The notes under the pieces were generated by a model that saw nothing but the letters and a program-made list of their open reading frames with translations, did not search any database and was not told the DNA's origin. The position numbers and the translations under genes were made by a program. DNA of 64,000 nucleotides from Celoporthe dispersa. Lineage: Eukaryota > Ascomycota > Sordariomycetes > Diaporthales > Cryphonectriaceae. The stretch is taken from the NCBI GenBank assembly GCA_016584495.1, contig WAID01000003.1:2170001-2234000 (forward strand). The letters run 5' to 3'. Below, piece by piece: positions 22,950 through 32,897 of the stretch (positions are counted from its first letter, which is position 1; every line of letters starts with the position of its first letter).

Positions 22950-23484
22950 CTGGGACGCCGTTGTCTCGCGCGCCCGCGCGGCTGTGCTCGCCACCATTCG
23001 CGCCAGGACGGGCGGCGCAGCACTCGAGGAGTCCATCGTCGACGAGATGGTCAACACGCCACACACATGGCAGGACAAATTCAACCTCGACAAGGGTGCC
23101 ATCCTGGGGCTGAGCCACAACTTCTTCAACGTTCTCTGCTTCCGGCCCTCGATCCGCGCCAGGGCTCTGCGCGGCGTATATTTTGTCGGCGCGAGCACGT
23201 ATCCTGGCACCGGCGTGCCCATCGTGCTGGCTGGCGCCAAGATCACGGCCGAGGAGATCCTGCGGGATGCGGGCGTCGAGATCCCGTGGAAGGAGAAGGC
23301 GCCCGTCGTCCAGGATCGAGGTGTGCCGCAGGGAGGTGGAAGGGCAGGTCCCCTGGACCGCATTGGGCGCAGGACGTTTGTGGACGAGATTGTGCTGTTG
23401 GCTGTGGCTGTTCTGGTGACTCTCGGTGCGGTTATGACCATGAGTAAAGGCTTTGGGCCGTCCTATGTGATCAAAGACTGGTAG
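21503..23484 (+). CDS. al-1: Phytoene desaturase (AL-1/CarB, CrtI type)
   Basis: FAD-dependent CrtI-type desaturase that converts phytoene toward lycopene or more desaturated carotenes. Landmarks: dinucleotide fold AVVIGAGAGGIGTAARLAKA, then IGGRCSL, RFDQGPSLLLLPNLFRETF, FTFATMYMGMSPFDAPSTYS, GIWYPRGGFQSVL, ASCSSISFYWSLS, DPSFYVNVPSRIDPSAAP, YFVGASTYPGTGVPIVLAGA, and a hydrophobic C-terminal segment IVLLAVAVLVTLGAVMTM as in AL-1. No intron is needed. Four frame breaks: an extra base near 21530, a missing G near 21675 (CCCGGGGGCC), an extra C near 22733 (TTCCCTGG) and an extra base near 22890-22915. Corrected length is about 659 aa, longer than AL-1 because a 42-Ser tract and a 9-Gln tract are inserted in two loops. 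Family identity is certain. Confidence 0.95.
22469..22594 (+). repeat. Coding (TCC)29(TCT)13 microsatellite, poly-serine
   Basis: Uninterrupted trinucleotide array of 126 nt: 29 TCC then 13 TCT codons, followed by ACT/ACC threonine codons. It lies in frame in phytoene desaturase between DLVYAYNNLFPGG and the conserved ASCSSISFYWS, in a loop that is only about 25 residues long in AL-1. Confidence 0.97.
22921..22947 (+). repeat. Coding (CAG)9 repeat, poly-glutamine
   Basis: Nine CAG codons precede DWDAVVSRARAAVLATI in phytoene desaturase, in a variable loop. In the preceding (shifted) frame the same array would read as alanine. The neighbouring frame break decides which is real; Gln joins directly to the conserved D-W and is preferred. 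Confidence 0.85.
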
Positions 23485-24385
23485 TTAGGCCCACAGAGTT
23501 TCTAGATCGAATAAATGCTGGTCAGAACATGAAGAAGCACTGACCTATACGGCTGCCTCTTGTTGTCTACCCACCTCGATGAGAGCTGTGATGGGGGCCA
23601 GTAATGAATCATCCTGATGAACTCGCGGTCCTTGTAATTATGAGAAATGCTCTATTGGCTGAAGCTATTTAGGAAAGGCAGGGCAGGTGCCTGCTACTGT
23701 AGGGACGCAAGGGGCCAGTGGGCCACTACTTAGACCTCGCACAACTTCTCTCCTCCTACTTTCTCTCAACCTTTTCTTTTTTTTCTTTTCAAAATCTTCT
23801 TTTCATCAGCCCATTAAAATTTGCACTACCTTTGTATCAATACACCAATCCACCTTCATGACGTCTCTTAGCTTTCGGACTCAAGATGTCTCTTGGTTGG
23901 GCCTGGACGATGGTGGTGGTGCTAAATTTATTATTATTTAACGTAGAGATGCGCACAAGATGCCTCGGCCATGATCTTAAGTGGCTGGTTGACATTCTGA
24001 CCAACCTGCAATTCTGCTGAGACAAAATGGACAATCCCAGGCCATTATGATATACATATGCTTGATGTTAAGCCCCAGTTTTTCAAGATGTGGAAGCACA
24101 ATGCCCCTTTTGAGGCAACATGAGTTTATAAATACCAACAACCAACACAATGTCAGCTAACGTGGCAGCTCTTTACCCCTTTCGGTATGTGTGTCCCTTA
24201 TTCTAACTGGTGTCCTCCGGCCCCATCGGAATGAGGCTGACTGCTGTGCCGCAGGAAGCTGCTGATCAGCGATGAGCAGTCCAAGAACCCTTCAAAAGAG
24301 GTCCAGGATCCCCACCACTATAGGTCAGGAGCCAACGTAACGTTCTTCGTTACACCACGGGCGTTACGCAGTTTGTTGGACAGCC
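23485..24385. other. Intergenic region
   Basis: 900 bp between phytoene desaturase and the flavin monooxygenase gene, on the same strand. A TTTTC-rich tract lies at 23770-23805. No coding frame or terminator-like structure recognised. Confidence 0.45.
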
Positions 24386-26391
24386 ATGTCCATCGTAACA
24401 CGCGCCATGCCTAAAGCTACCGTAGCTGTTGTTGGTGCCGGTGAGTTCTGTTCTTTCTTTCTTTCTTTCTTTTCCTTTTCTTTTGTCTATTTCACCTCAT
24501 CAGCTGGCATTTTGTAATAATGAAGGCAACGGTGCTGTCCAGTGGAGGCTGATATCACAGTACTAATTCTCAAACAGGGCCCTGCGGCCTCTCGATGCTG
24601 AAGCAGCTGCACGAAGATGGCTTCTCCGTCACGGGATTCGAGCGCCGAGGAAGGGTTGGTGGTCTCTGGGCCTACTCGGAGGATCCTTCACACACGACCG
24701 CATTACCAAGTGAGCCGCTCTCTATTTCCTTTGTTCGTGAACTCCTCGTCTACTAAGGAAAAAAGAAAGGGGAAGAAGAAGTAAAAAGACCAGGGCTAAT
24801 TAATGATCTGCTGCTCGTAGGGACTGTTGCCAACCTGAGCAAGTACACATGTGGCTTCAGTGACTATCCGATGCCAGAAAGTGAGTAAATCCCGAAGAGG
24901 AAGAGGAAGCAAAATTCGTACGGATCCTAAACGACAATCTCTGCAGGGTACCCTATATTTTTGAGATCAGATCAGTTCCAGGAATACTGCGAGGACTATG
25001 CCCGTCATTTTGACATGCTGAAGTACTGGGTCTTCAACACGTCCGTCAAGAAGGCATCGCGCAACGCAGACGACACCAGGTGGTGTGTCGAGGTCGACAC
25101 AGAAGGCCAGGGCCCCCAGACGCTCGAGTTCGACAAGATTGTGTTTTCTCACGGCTATCAGACGAGGGCAAACATGCCGCACTTCGAGGGGCAGGACCAG
25201 TTCGAGGGCATCGTCATACACTCGCAGCAGTACCGGAGACCAGAGCTCTTCGCCAACAAGCGCGTCATCGTCCTGGGTCTCTCCTCGACCTCTGCCGACA
25301 TCCTGCCCGACATCCTGCCGCACGCTGCACACCCGGTGTATTCTTCCCACCGGCGCGGAGTCGTCCCGTTCCGCAGGTTTCGAAAGGGCGTGCCGACCGA
25401 CGCGCTGGCGACCTGGCGGCGGCGCCAGATCACCCACTTCCTCCAGGCCCACCTCCCCGGCTTTGCTCAGCTCTGTGGCGACCTGGCCGTCAAGCTCTAC
25501 ATCAGACTCGCATACCCGAACCTCGATCCCGAGTGGCGCCTCGCCGACATCGCGAGCATCTCGCTCAAGGTGCCCGGCGCCCTCACCTTCGACAATGTGC
25601 TGCCCTGCCTGAGAGACGGCAGTATCCAGTCCGTACACGGCATCAAGAGGTTTCTGGGTCCCAAGAAGGTCGAGCTCCTGGACGGGATGGTGCTGGAGGA
25701 CATCGACGCGGTTATCATGTGCACTGGGTACAGCGCCGACTTCAGCGTCGTGGGGCCCGACGTCCTTGAGACGAGCGTGCCGACCGCGCACGGGTACGCT
25801 GCTGCTGCTGCGGCTGCATCGTCCGAGGGTGGTGCAGGTGGTGACAGCGAAATGCACCGGTTGTGGATGAACATCTTCCCTCCCAGATACGCCGACTCGC
25901 TCGCTCTGCTGTGCTACTCGGCCTTCGGCAAGTCCAACGGCTTCAGCTTCGCCGACGTCACCTCGATGGCCGTGTCCAACGTCTTCCGCGGGGCGCACCC
26001 CCTGCCGACGCGCGTCGAGATGGAGAGGTGGGTGGACGAGCACCAGGCCTGGGTCGCCTCGCGGTGGAAGCTGGACCACAGCATCGACCCGAGCATGGTC
26101 AAGCAGTGGGAGTACCAGCGGTGGCTGCACGAGGCCGCGGGCACGGGCATGGAGAGCCTGAGCTGGATGGGCTGGCAGGGGTGGAAGTTCTGGTGGAAGG
26201 ACAGGAAGATGTACAACCTGATGGCCAACGGGATCGAGACGGCGCACATGTACCGGTATTTCGAGACCGGCAAGAGACGGACGTGGGACGGGGCGAGGGA
26301 GGCCATCTTGAGGCTGGACGAGGAGAGGAAGAGGGTGCTGCCTGTCACTCCCGAGCAGGAGAAGGAGTTTGTACCTGACATGAAAGGTTGA
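24386..26391 (+). CDS. Flavin-containing monooxygenase-like protein
   Basis: NADPH/FAD-dependent monooxygenase of the FMO superfamily; substrate unknown. Exons: 24386..24440, 24578..24709, 24821..24880, 24947..26391, all introns phase 1 with GTGAG donors; no frame break. FAD-binding motif VAVVGAGPCGLSML spans the first intron. The FMO fingerprint FxGxxxHxxxY is present as FEGIVIHSQQY, followed by a second nucleotide-binding segment VIVLGLSSTSADI; AVIMCTGYSADF matches the downstream conserved segment. Product is 563 aa. An Ala/Gly-rich insert (GCT/GCG codons near 25796) precedes MNIFPPRYADSLALL. It lies 0.9 kb downstream of phytoene desaturase on the same strand, but nothing in the sequence ties it to carotenoids. 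Confidence 0.9.
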
Positions 26392-27060
26392 TTAATCTCG
26401 AGCCAGATGCCTGCTCACCGCGCCCGGCTCAGCAGGCCCTGCCAACGAGGCCGAGTGCGTGTGCTTATCAGAGAATCTTCCGATTGCGTCTGCATCCAAC
26501 TCACAAATCAGTGCTGCTTGAACTTTTCCGAGGTCCATCAGAAATTCAAGCATGAAGCAGGCACCAGCCAGGCGTCGTGTCTGCAGGTGCAGGTGGTTGA
26601 GTAATCAAGATCTAGGGTGACCTCCGATGGCTTGCGGTAGTTGATTACGTGCGTCAATGGTGATGGTGGTTCTGCTTGCTTTGTCACCAGTGGCTTTCCC
26701 TGGTTCATGGCTTGGCATCTAAGCGAAGCAGGTGTGTGGGAGACCTCCTCTGCTCCCTAGGAAATGATATCTGGAATACATGCCTGAAGGCGATTCTAGG
26801 ACGTGTGTGATCACTCATCAGCAATGACCAACGACAAATCGCCAGGCAAGAGTTGAGAGGCTGAGGTCTTCACTCAGTTGAGACCAGGAATATATAATGT
26901 TCGTTTCTTTGCCGTCCAGAGATTCGAGGCACCTCTCAAGCAGACAGCAAAGCCCCCAGACTCGACTGAGCATCTGCAGACATTTACATTGCCTGATCGC
27001 CACATCATTTTCTGACTCTATCCAATAGTCCTATTTACGCATCAATTCAGCTGTCCCATC
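26392..27060. other. Intergenic region
   Basis: Between the monooxygenase and carbonic anhydrase genes. A TATATAA-like sequence lies at 26889-26896. No coding frame recognised. Confidence 0.45.
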
Positions 27061-27755
27061 ATGTCTACACAATATTCTGGTTTCGTCCCCGAGTGGCTGG
27101 AGAACAACAAGGTCTTCGCCAAGGACAAGTTCCCTACCCTGCCGAAGCAGTGGCACATGGCCGATCGACGTCAACCAGCCATAGAGAGTGGCAAGACCAC
27201 TCTCGTCCGTACGTGACATTGTTACGTTCTTCGATGGTCCTCCCGACCTGACTGACAAGACGCGTGCCGTCTCTGTGTTTCAATGTAGTAACCTGTCTTG
27301 ATCCCCGCTGTGTTCCCGAGGCATTCTTCGGTCCCGACTTTGGGGGCGCCGTCGTCCGCAACGCTGGAGGCCGGGCTACAGACGACGCCATCCGCAGCGT
27401 GACCTTGCTGAAGGCTCTCGCCGGGCTGAAGACCGTCGTTGTCATCCACCACACCGGTAGGCTATGGTGACGCCGCCCACCCGCACACACATCAGATCTG
27501 ACCATGGCGTAATTAGACTGCGGTGTGACGCACTTGGAGCCCAAGGAGATCATCGACACGGCGGCGCAGGACGGTGCTGCGGCCAAGGCGGCGGCTGAAA
27601 AGATCGACTACAAGCTGTTCACTACCGAGCAGCTCGAGGAGTCGATCAGGGAGGATGTTGGCACCTTGAGGAGCGCCCCGTCTCTGGCTGGCGTCAATGT
27701 GTACGGGTTCAAGCTGGACACCTTCACCGGAGAGGTCGAGGCGGTTGGGGCCTGA
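27061..27755 (+). CDS. Beta-class carbonic anhydrase-like protein
   Basis: Interconverts CO2 and bicarbonate, or belongs to that fold family. Exons: 27061..27208, 27289..27456, 27517..27755; introns GTACGT..TGTAG and GTAGGC..ATTAG. The spliced product is 184 aa with no frame break. Zinc and catalytic residues of beta enzymes are visible: the Cys and the Asp-Arg dyad in LVLTCLDPRC, RNAGGRATDDAIRS, and the His and Cys in VVVIHHTDCGVTH, the latter reconstructed across intron 2. There is no obvious targeting peptide, so a cytosolic location is likely. The length fits the short fungal group rather than the ~230-280 aa Nce103-like enzymes. Confidence 0.9.
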
Positions 27756-28513
27756 GCCAGACACACGTGTAGAAGTCGTGGTATGAAGGTTTCTGGAGGA
27801 GCAGGATTTCTTCGTCAGTAGGAATACACGCGTGCCTGGCTGGTTGGAAACACACCCGTTCATAGAAGTAGCAAGTAATCCATTCTTTTTTTCCTTTCCC
27901 CCATCACCAATTTGCCTACGCTTCTGTGCCGTCTACTCCTCGTTTTACCCTCCCTACGCTGATGGACTGGTGAACGAGGCGTAGATGTGCGAGGCCCAGG
28001 GGCTGTGCACGGCCTCACTAGCCAGCCTGCCAGCCAGCGCCTAGATAGCTTCAGCCTTTCTGGCCGTTCGGCCCTCCTTTCTTTTCCTCCTTTTTTCTGT
28101 AGAGTTCCACAATTCAGTTTCTTCTTTCCATAGTAGATCTTCTCGTGACCTGATCACCACCCGACACAGGCCCTATCTGTGATGTGCCACTTAGTTGTGA
28201 TCTCTTCAGTGGCTTGACTGTGCGTTGTCGAGGATCTGGGCTGATGAGCTGAACGAGGCATCACAGGAGCATGCTACTATATTCCGGGCAGAACACATCA
28301 GGCAGTACATGAAACAGAGAAGAGAAGTGTTTTGGGTGGCCCAACTCGGGCTGGTAGGATGAAGCGTTCATTGAGGTGTCTGATCTGCCTCGTACTATTA
28401 TGACTTCCACCGCTCAACGCAACAGGCAATCTAGCTTCGTCACCTTGACCCCACCCCCCACCCCCCGCTCCTTCCTTCCTTTCCATCTCCTGCTCTCTCA
28501 CTGCGCTTCTGCT

Positions 28514-28585
28514 CTGGACTGAAGGAGCTGCCTGGACTGAAGGAGTTGCCTGGACTGAAGGAGTTGCCTGGACTGGAGGAGATGC
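28514..28585. repeat. 18-bp minisatellite, 4 copies
   Basis: Four tandem copies of an 18-bp unit beginning CTGGACTGAAGGAG, the first three nearly identical and the fourth diverged (CTGGACTGGAGGAGATGC). The unit length is divisible by three and keeps a minus-strand frame open. Confidence 0.9.
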
Positions 28586-29136
28586 TGAAAGGCTCACTAT
28601 TCTTCGATTCACCATGCTGATCCCTGGTGAAAGTAAGGCCCAGGGGGGGAGGGGGGTCGATTCGGCACCTGTCCGCCAATCATAGCTCGACAGAGCTCTG
28701 ATTGCCTCCTGTATTGCGTATCGTGCCACTCTCCCCCCCCCTCCCCCCGCCGCGATCATCCCTCTTTCTTTGAGACTCGCGCTTGTGTGAGGATACATTT
28801 CGTGGAAGGCCGGTCGGTGGCTGTCAAACATCTATGTTAGCGCAGAAACAGGACGTGATCATGGTAAATAGGACGTGTTCTTGGTGACTTACTTAACCGA
28901 CCAGACCTTCCACAATTTCCAAAAAAAAAAAGGGGGAGGGGGCTCTAGCTAGCTGGAAGGAACACGTTAGATGTATGTCTGAGAAGATGAATGGTTCCCA
29001 CAGAAGCAGTGAGATTGGTGAGAGACAGGAGTGGAGCGTACCTGATGCCAGCCGGAGCCCCCTCCACACCCGATCCAGGCGACACCATAGGCGAAGGGCA
29101 GTCCGAACTGTTGAGCCCCAGCCGCAGACCAGGGCA

Positions 29137-29330
29137 ATAGCCCGGACTGCTAGACCGGGGGCTCACAGTCCGTTCTACCCTGCGCCCACGATGCCGCCTT
29201 TTGGATCGGGTGCTGATCCGCCGGCGGATACCCAAATAGCCCGGACAGCTAGACCCTCAGTGGGAGGCCCCGCCTCCCACTGGGATAGGGCAAGATGCTC
29301 ACCGAACCTCATCGAGGCTGCTCAGCCTCG
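29137..29330. repeat. Direct repeats plus two strong hairpins
   Basis: Two 20-nt copies of ATAGCCCGGACWGCTAGACC (29137-29156 and 29236-29255, one mismatch). These are followed by a perfect 11-bp stem CAGTGGGAGGC / GCCTCCCACTG with loop CCC (29258-29282) and an 8-bp stem CGAGGCTG / CAGCCTCG with loop CT (29313-29330). About 190 bp away on the minus-strand upstream side is ACTATATAAA. Function unknown; a structured RNA or an element end is possible. Confidence 0.6.
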
Positions 29331-30317
29331 CGTGGCCTATCTTCTTTTCATCTTGGTAAAGGGTTCTCGTCGCCTTGTCTTGTCTTGTCTTGTGTGGTTG
29401 TGTTTGTGTGTCGACGCGTTTGAAGGTGAGGAGGAAAGAAAAGGAGTGGTGCAGGTTTTTGGTTGTTGACAAAAAAATTTCGAAGATGGAAAAAGCTGAA
29501 TTTCGGCGGGAGCCCTGCGGGTTTATATAGTAATTGGTACCAGGCTTATCAGCCTTATCACCCCTTATCAGCCCTTATCCTACTTATTGTCTACATTATT
29601 GTATCACAACTTCCTCACGTGCCTTCCAGCCCTGTCTAGTGCCCTATGGAAGCTGGTAGGAGCCTGTGGAAAGAGCAGGGCACGTGCAGATGTGGCCAGG
29701 CAGGCCAGGACATGGTTTGCATTCAGCCATTGTTCCCAAGCGCACTCACCCAACTGCTGACCTATGGCATGCAGCAGGTCTGAGGATCTTCAGACTGGCT
29801 GCTACAGCATCAAGCCAGCTAACTGCTCTTGTACTATGTGGTGGGTTGTTCTGGGTAGCATTTATTGTTTTCTCTCTAGTGAATATGAAATCTGTATTGG
29901 CTTTTGGAGAGCTGTGCCCTGGCCATTCAGTGATTACATGGAGTGGCAAGAACTCACTCCAATGACACCTGTGGAAAGCATTCTTTTACGTGATCATCAT
30001 CGCATGATGACATATTGCACATTGAGGGATGTGCTACAAGACAGCTATGGGATCCTCGTCATATGTCTTCTGAACTCTTGAACTGGCCCTTCCTTAATTT
30101 GGGTTCCTGACTTCCTCACTGCTGTCAGGTTCTAACCTGGTCCCTCCTGGGCAAGTGCTCCCCACCCCCCTCTTCCCTGTTGTCAGTTGCTTACACACAT
30201 GAAAGCTTGAACAGAGAAGCTAGCAGTTTACCAGGTCCAGAGAGGGAAAGGCTCTTGATGGGTCCCATGTCGAGAGAGCAGAGGAAGGCTGATGGCTGAG
30301 AGGGCTCAGGTTACCTA

Positions 30318-30335
30318 AGTACTTAATTAAGTACT
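30318..30335. repeat. 18-bp perfect palindrome
   Basis: AGTACTTAATTAAGTACT is its own reverse complement, within a longer AT-rich stretch that also contains ACCTAA and TTAGGT. Confidence 0.85.
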
Positions 30336-30697
30336 CAAGTAATTAGGTAGTCATCTGGCAATGTTCATCTCAAAATAGCAGTCAAGCAGTTCTGCAGTCA
30401 CAACAGATGAAGACCTTGTGGGGAGCTGTAGCAAGCTGGAGGTTGTGTGCCTCAAGGCACCCGAGTATTCATTTGGCCTGGTTTTGAAATATCCATGGCC
30501 TCCATCTCCTGACATGTCCCAGCCCTGGGACTTCTGGCCATGAGCCCCTGCTACATACTTATTTGCCAGGGGTAATCACTCCCCCTCAGCGTATTCACGC
30601 TCTATGAGCTGCCCGCATATGCAGTACTCGGGCCGCCCTCTCTGTGGCACCGGCACATGGTTATACATGTGCCCTGTGAGGGCCTGGGGGGAATGCC

Positions 30698-31258
30698 TCA
30701 GCAGGCCCGGGGGGAATGCCTCAGCAGGCCCTTGTTGGCACTGCTGCCAGCCTGTCCAGTGTGGTTCTGGACACCTGCTGGCTTCTGGGCAGAGGCCGCA
30801 GAAGCACCAGCAGCACCAGCACCAGCACCAGCAGGGCCAGCACCAGCAAGACCACCAGCAGGGCCAGCAGCAGGGCCAGCAGGGCCACCAGCAGGACCAC
30901 CAGCAGGATCACCAGCAGGACCACCAGCAGGGCCAGCAGAACCAGCAGAACCAGCAGCAGCTCCCTCCTTGTTCTCCTGGGCTGGTCCAAAGACCAGCCC
31001 CATGCGCTTGAAGCGCTGTTTGGCGGATCTGGCAGTGATGCCCATCTCCTTGCCAACACCCTCCCACTGTTTGTTGTAGATTTGCAGGTCAGTAAAGTGC
31101 CTATAGCTGTGACAGAAATCAAAAGAGGCTGGAATGAGAGGGGGGCCCGCGCTTACATTGATATCAGGCTCAGACTTGGCATGCTTCATGGTCATGGCCA
31201 AGAAGCGGATCTGGCTCTCGAGGAAGCCCCCGAACTTGCCATTGGTGCTGGAAGACAT
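30698..31258 (-). CDS. Myb/SANT-like DNA-binding protein with Ala/Gly/Pro repeat tail
   Basis: Exon 1 31157..31258 encodes FGGFLESQIRFLAMTMKHAK and SEPDIN. An intron 31067..31156 (donor GTAAGC, branch TACTGAC, acceptor AACAG) joins this to WEGVGKEMGITARSAKQRFK. The join produces the helix-turn-helix spacing of fungal Myb-like domains (D-I-N-W.. G..M). Without the intron a 30-residue insert would disrupt the fold, although the frame stays open. After RMGLVFGPAQENK comes a low-complexity Ala-Gly-Pro tail of about 60 residues encoded by a minisatellite, then a short unique end (stop at 30698). Total 156 aa. Probably a small nuclear DNA-binding protein; no target can be inferred. Confidence 0.65.
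   Translation of the reverse strand: MSSSTNGKFGGFLESQIRFLAMTMKHAKSEPDINVSAGPPLIPASFDFCHSYRHFTDLQIYNKQWEGVGKEMGITARSAKQRFKRMGLVFGPAQENKEGAAAGSAGSAGPAGGPAGDPAGGPAGGPAGPAAGPAGGLAGAGPAGAGAGAAGASAASAQKPAGVQNHTGQAGSSANKGLLRHSPRAC
30793..30962. repeat. CAG-CAGGGC/GACCAC minisatellite inside the Myb-like gene
   Basis: Degenerate tandem array built from CAGCAG, GGCCAG and GACCAC units (for example CAGCAGGACCAC repeated). On the minus strand it encodes PAGG/PAGD-type repeats; on the plus strand it would encode HQQD/GQQ repeats. A 22-23 bp tandem duplication (GGGGGAATGCCTCAGCAGG) lies next to it at about 30687-30730. Confidence 0.85.
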
Positions 31259-31889
31259 CTTGATGCTGCCATGATTGGTATAAGGGGTCAGTATTATATA
31301 CTTAGGTGTGCGAGAGGAGCTGTGTACATCAAGAGACGCGTCGGTGGAGGAGTGTGGAAACACACCAGGTATGGTATGCTTGTATGCTTACTAGTATGTG
31401 CTTGTGCGTGGCTATGGGTGGCTGAAGTTCTATTTTAGGTCAGCTGGCTGTAATTAACACCAGGAAGAGGCTGGAGATATCATTACCTAGAATTGTAATA
31501 TTGTTTGTCTAAAGACAAGCTGGTAGTTTGTGACGACAGACAGACGAACGTTAGGATGTGGAATGTTGTTGTTGGACGACGCACACAAGAGAGAAGGAGA
31601 AAAAAAAGAAGAAAAAAAAAACAAAGGGAGGTGGGGAGGTTAGGATGGAGTGCACAGGTCTTACGAGAAATGTCAATAAGAAAATTCCCAGATCAAAGGT
31701 TGTTCTCCTACCAGGATCTAATTAGGAATAGTCGCAGCACCTCGAGAAGGTTCTGTTGAACTTGGACTGCCATTGAGGGAGGAAAAGAGAAATAATCCAC
31801 CAGAGGAGCCACCCAGTCTATCTAACTAATACACCAGCTATGACCTGATCTAAACCTTTGACTCCTGTGCCAGCTGTGCAGAGGTATCC
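31259..31889. other. Intergenic region
   Basis: Promoter side of the Myb-like gene and 3' side of the thioesterase gene. An A-rich run sits at 31600-31622. No coding frame recognised. Confidence 0.45.
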
Positions 31890-32897
31890 CTAAGATCCCT
31901 CAGAGCTCTGATCTGCCCTCGTCAGCCGGCCTTGCAGCTGCTGCGCTGTCACCCTTGGGGGCAGCTTTGCCTTCAGGAAGGCCTCCACATCATCAAGCTC
32001 CTCGAGGGCAGCTGAGTGGCCAAGGCCCCTGCAGGAAAGTATCAGTCATACTGCACCAGAGGCGAGGAGTATCGATGGGGATGAATGAAAAGAGAAAATG
32101 GAGGGCATACGGGTAGATCTTGTGGGTGACGTTCAACCTGGTGGTGTTCAGCACCTGGTAGCTGAGCAGGCTCAGCTCAGGCCTGACGAGGGGATCCGAG
32201 TCGCCCTGGCACATCAGGATAGGTGTGTTCTCGTTCATCTTGGGGCCGGCACTCAGGGCCTCGCGGAACGTCTTGCTGAGGAGCAGCCACCCCGACATGG
32301 AGACGATGGCTGCCAGCTTGACCTTGGACATCAGGCCGGTGTAGATAGACATGGCACCACCCTGGCTGAAGCCGCCGAGGACGATACGGTCCGCCGGGAT
32401 ACCTGCATCGATCTCCTGCTGGACGAGGGAGTTGAGGTACTCTGCGGACGCCTTGATGCCTTCTGTGTCCTCGTTCTCGCGCATGGTCTCGACACCTCCA
32501 TCCAAAACTTTCTGTGCCGTTCATCGTCAGCCACAGAGGACCACCGTCGCCAGGGTGAAGATGTTGGTGATGCTCACAATGTCAAACCAGCCTGGCATTT
32601 GGTAGCCGCCCTTGCAGAGAGTCAGTCAGCATACATGGGCGACAACAAGGTGGTGGCGATGAAGCCCTGGAGAGGGCGGGCTGTCCCGGCAGCTCTGCTC
32701 ACATTGCAGGTGATGGGTATGATGGGGGCATTAGGCAGCACAAACTTGACCTCGTCAAGTCTCTCCCTCCGCCGCCAGTTCTCCACGCTGGGAGCCCATC
32801 CGTGTCCGGTGTCCCCCAGGCCGTGGGAGAAGATGACGGTCGCGGTGTGGGTCTTGACAGCCGGGAAGACGAGAGGAGCCTTGTAGCGCAACGCCAT
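31890..32897 (-). CDS. Acyl-protein thioesterase 1 (alpha/beta hydrolase)
   Basis: Serine hydrolase of the APT1/LYPLA family that removes palmitate from S-acylated proteins; predicted cytosolic. Exons: 32703..32897, 32578..32610, 32111..32511, 31890..32028; introns start GTGAGC, GTGAGC and GTATGC. The 33-nt second exon encodes GGYQMPGWFDI, the conserved segment before DGGVETMRENEDTEGI. The catalytic triad is visible: Ser in LGGFSQGGAMS, Asp in GDSDPLV, and His in GLGHSAALEELD (last exon). The N-terminus has VIFSHGLGDTGHGWAPSVE. The product is 255 aa with no frame break; the C-terminal KLPPRVTAQQLQGRLTRADQ is slightly longer than in yeast Apt1. It diverges from the dioxygenase gene with 512 bp between the starts. 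Confidence 0.94.

Larger units (their letters stand above)
27756..30697. other. Repeat-rich intergenic region
   Basis: 2.9 kb with no convincing protein gene. It holds an 18-bp minisatellite (28514-28585), a cluster of direct repeats and GC-rich hairpins (29137-29330), a TATATAAA-type box on the minus strand near 29523-29530, and an 18-bp palindrome (30318-30335). An open frame on the minus strand (28298-28831, 177 codons) contains the minisatellite as a six-residue PSVQAT-type repeat, but it lacks family resemblance and I do not call it. Confidence 0.5.

Noticed and set aside
21503..23484. Phytoene desaturase as a pseudogene
   Set aside because: Four frame breaks would suggest this, but there are no nonsense substitutions, all motifs are intact, and similar one-base breaks occur in unrelated essential genes in the window.
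24386..26391. Flavin monooxygenase as a third carotenoid-cluster gene
   Set aside because: Adjacency only; no motif indicates a carotenoid substrate and it has its own upstream region.
28940..29470. LTR retrotransposon fragment
   Set aside because: No reverse transcriptase, integrase or gag-like translation, no long terminal repeats; only short repeats and hairpins are present.
30604..31011. His/Gln-rich frame on the plus strand
   Set aside because: Opposite reading of the minisatellite in the Myb-like gene; the unique part of that gene supports the minus strand.
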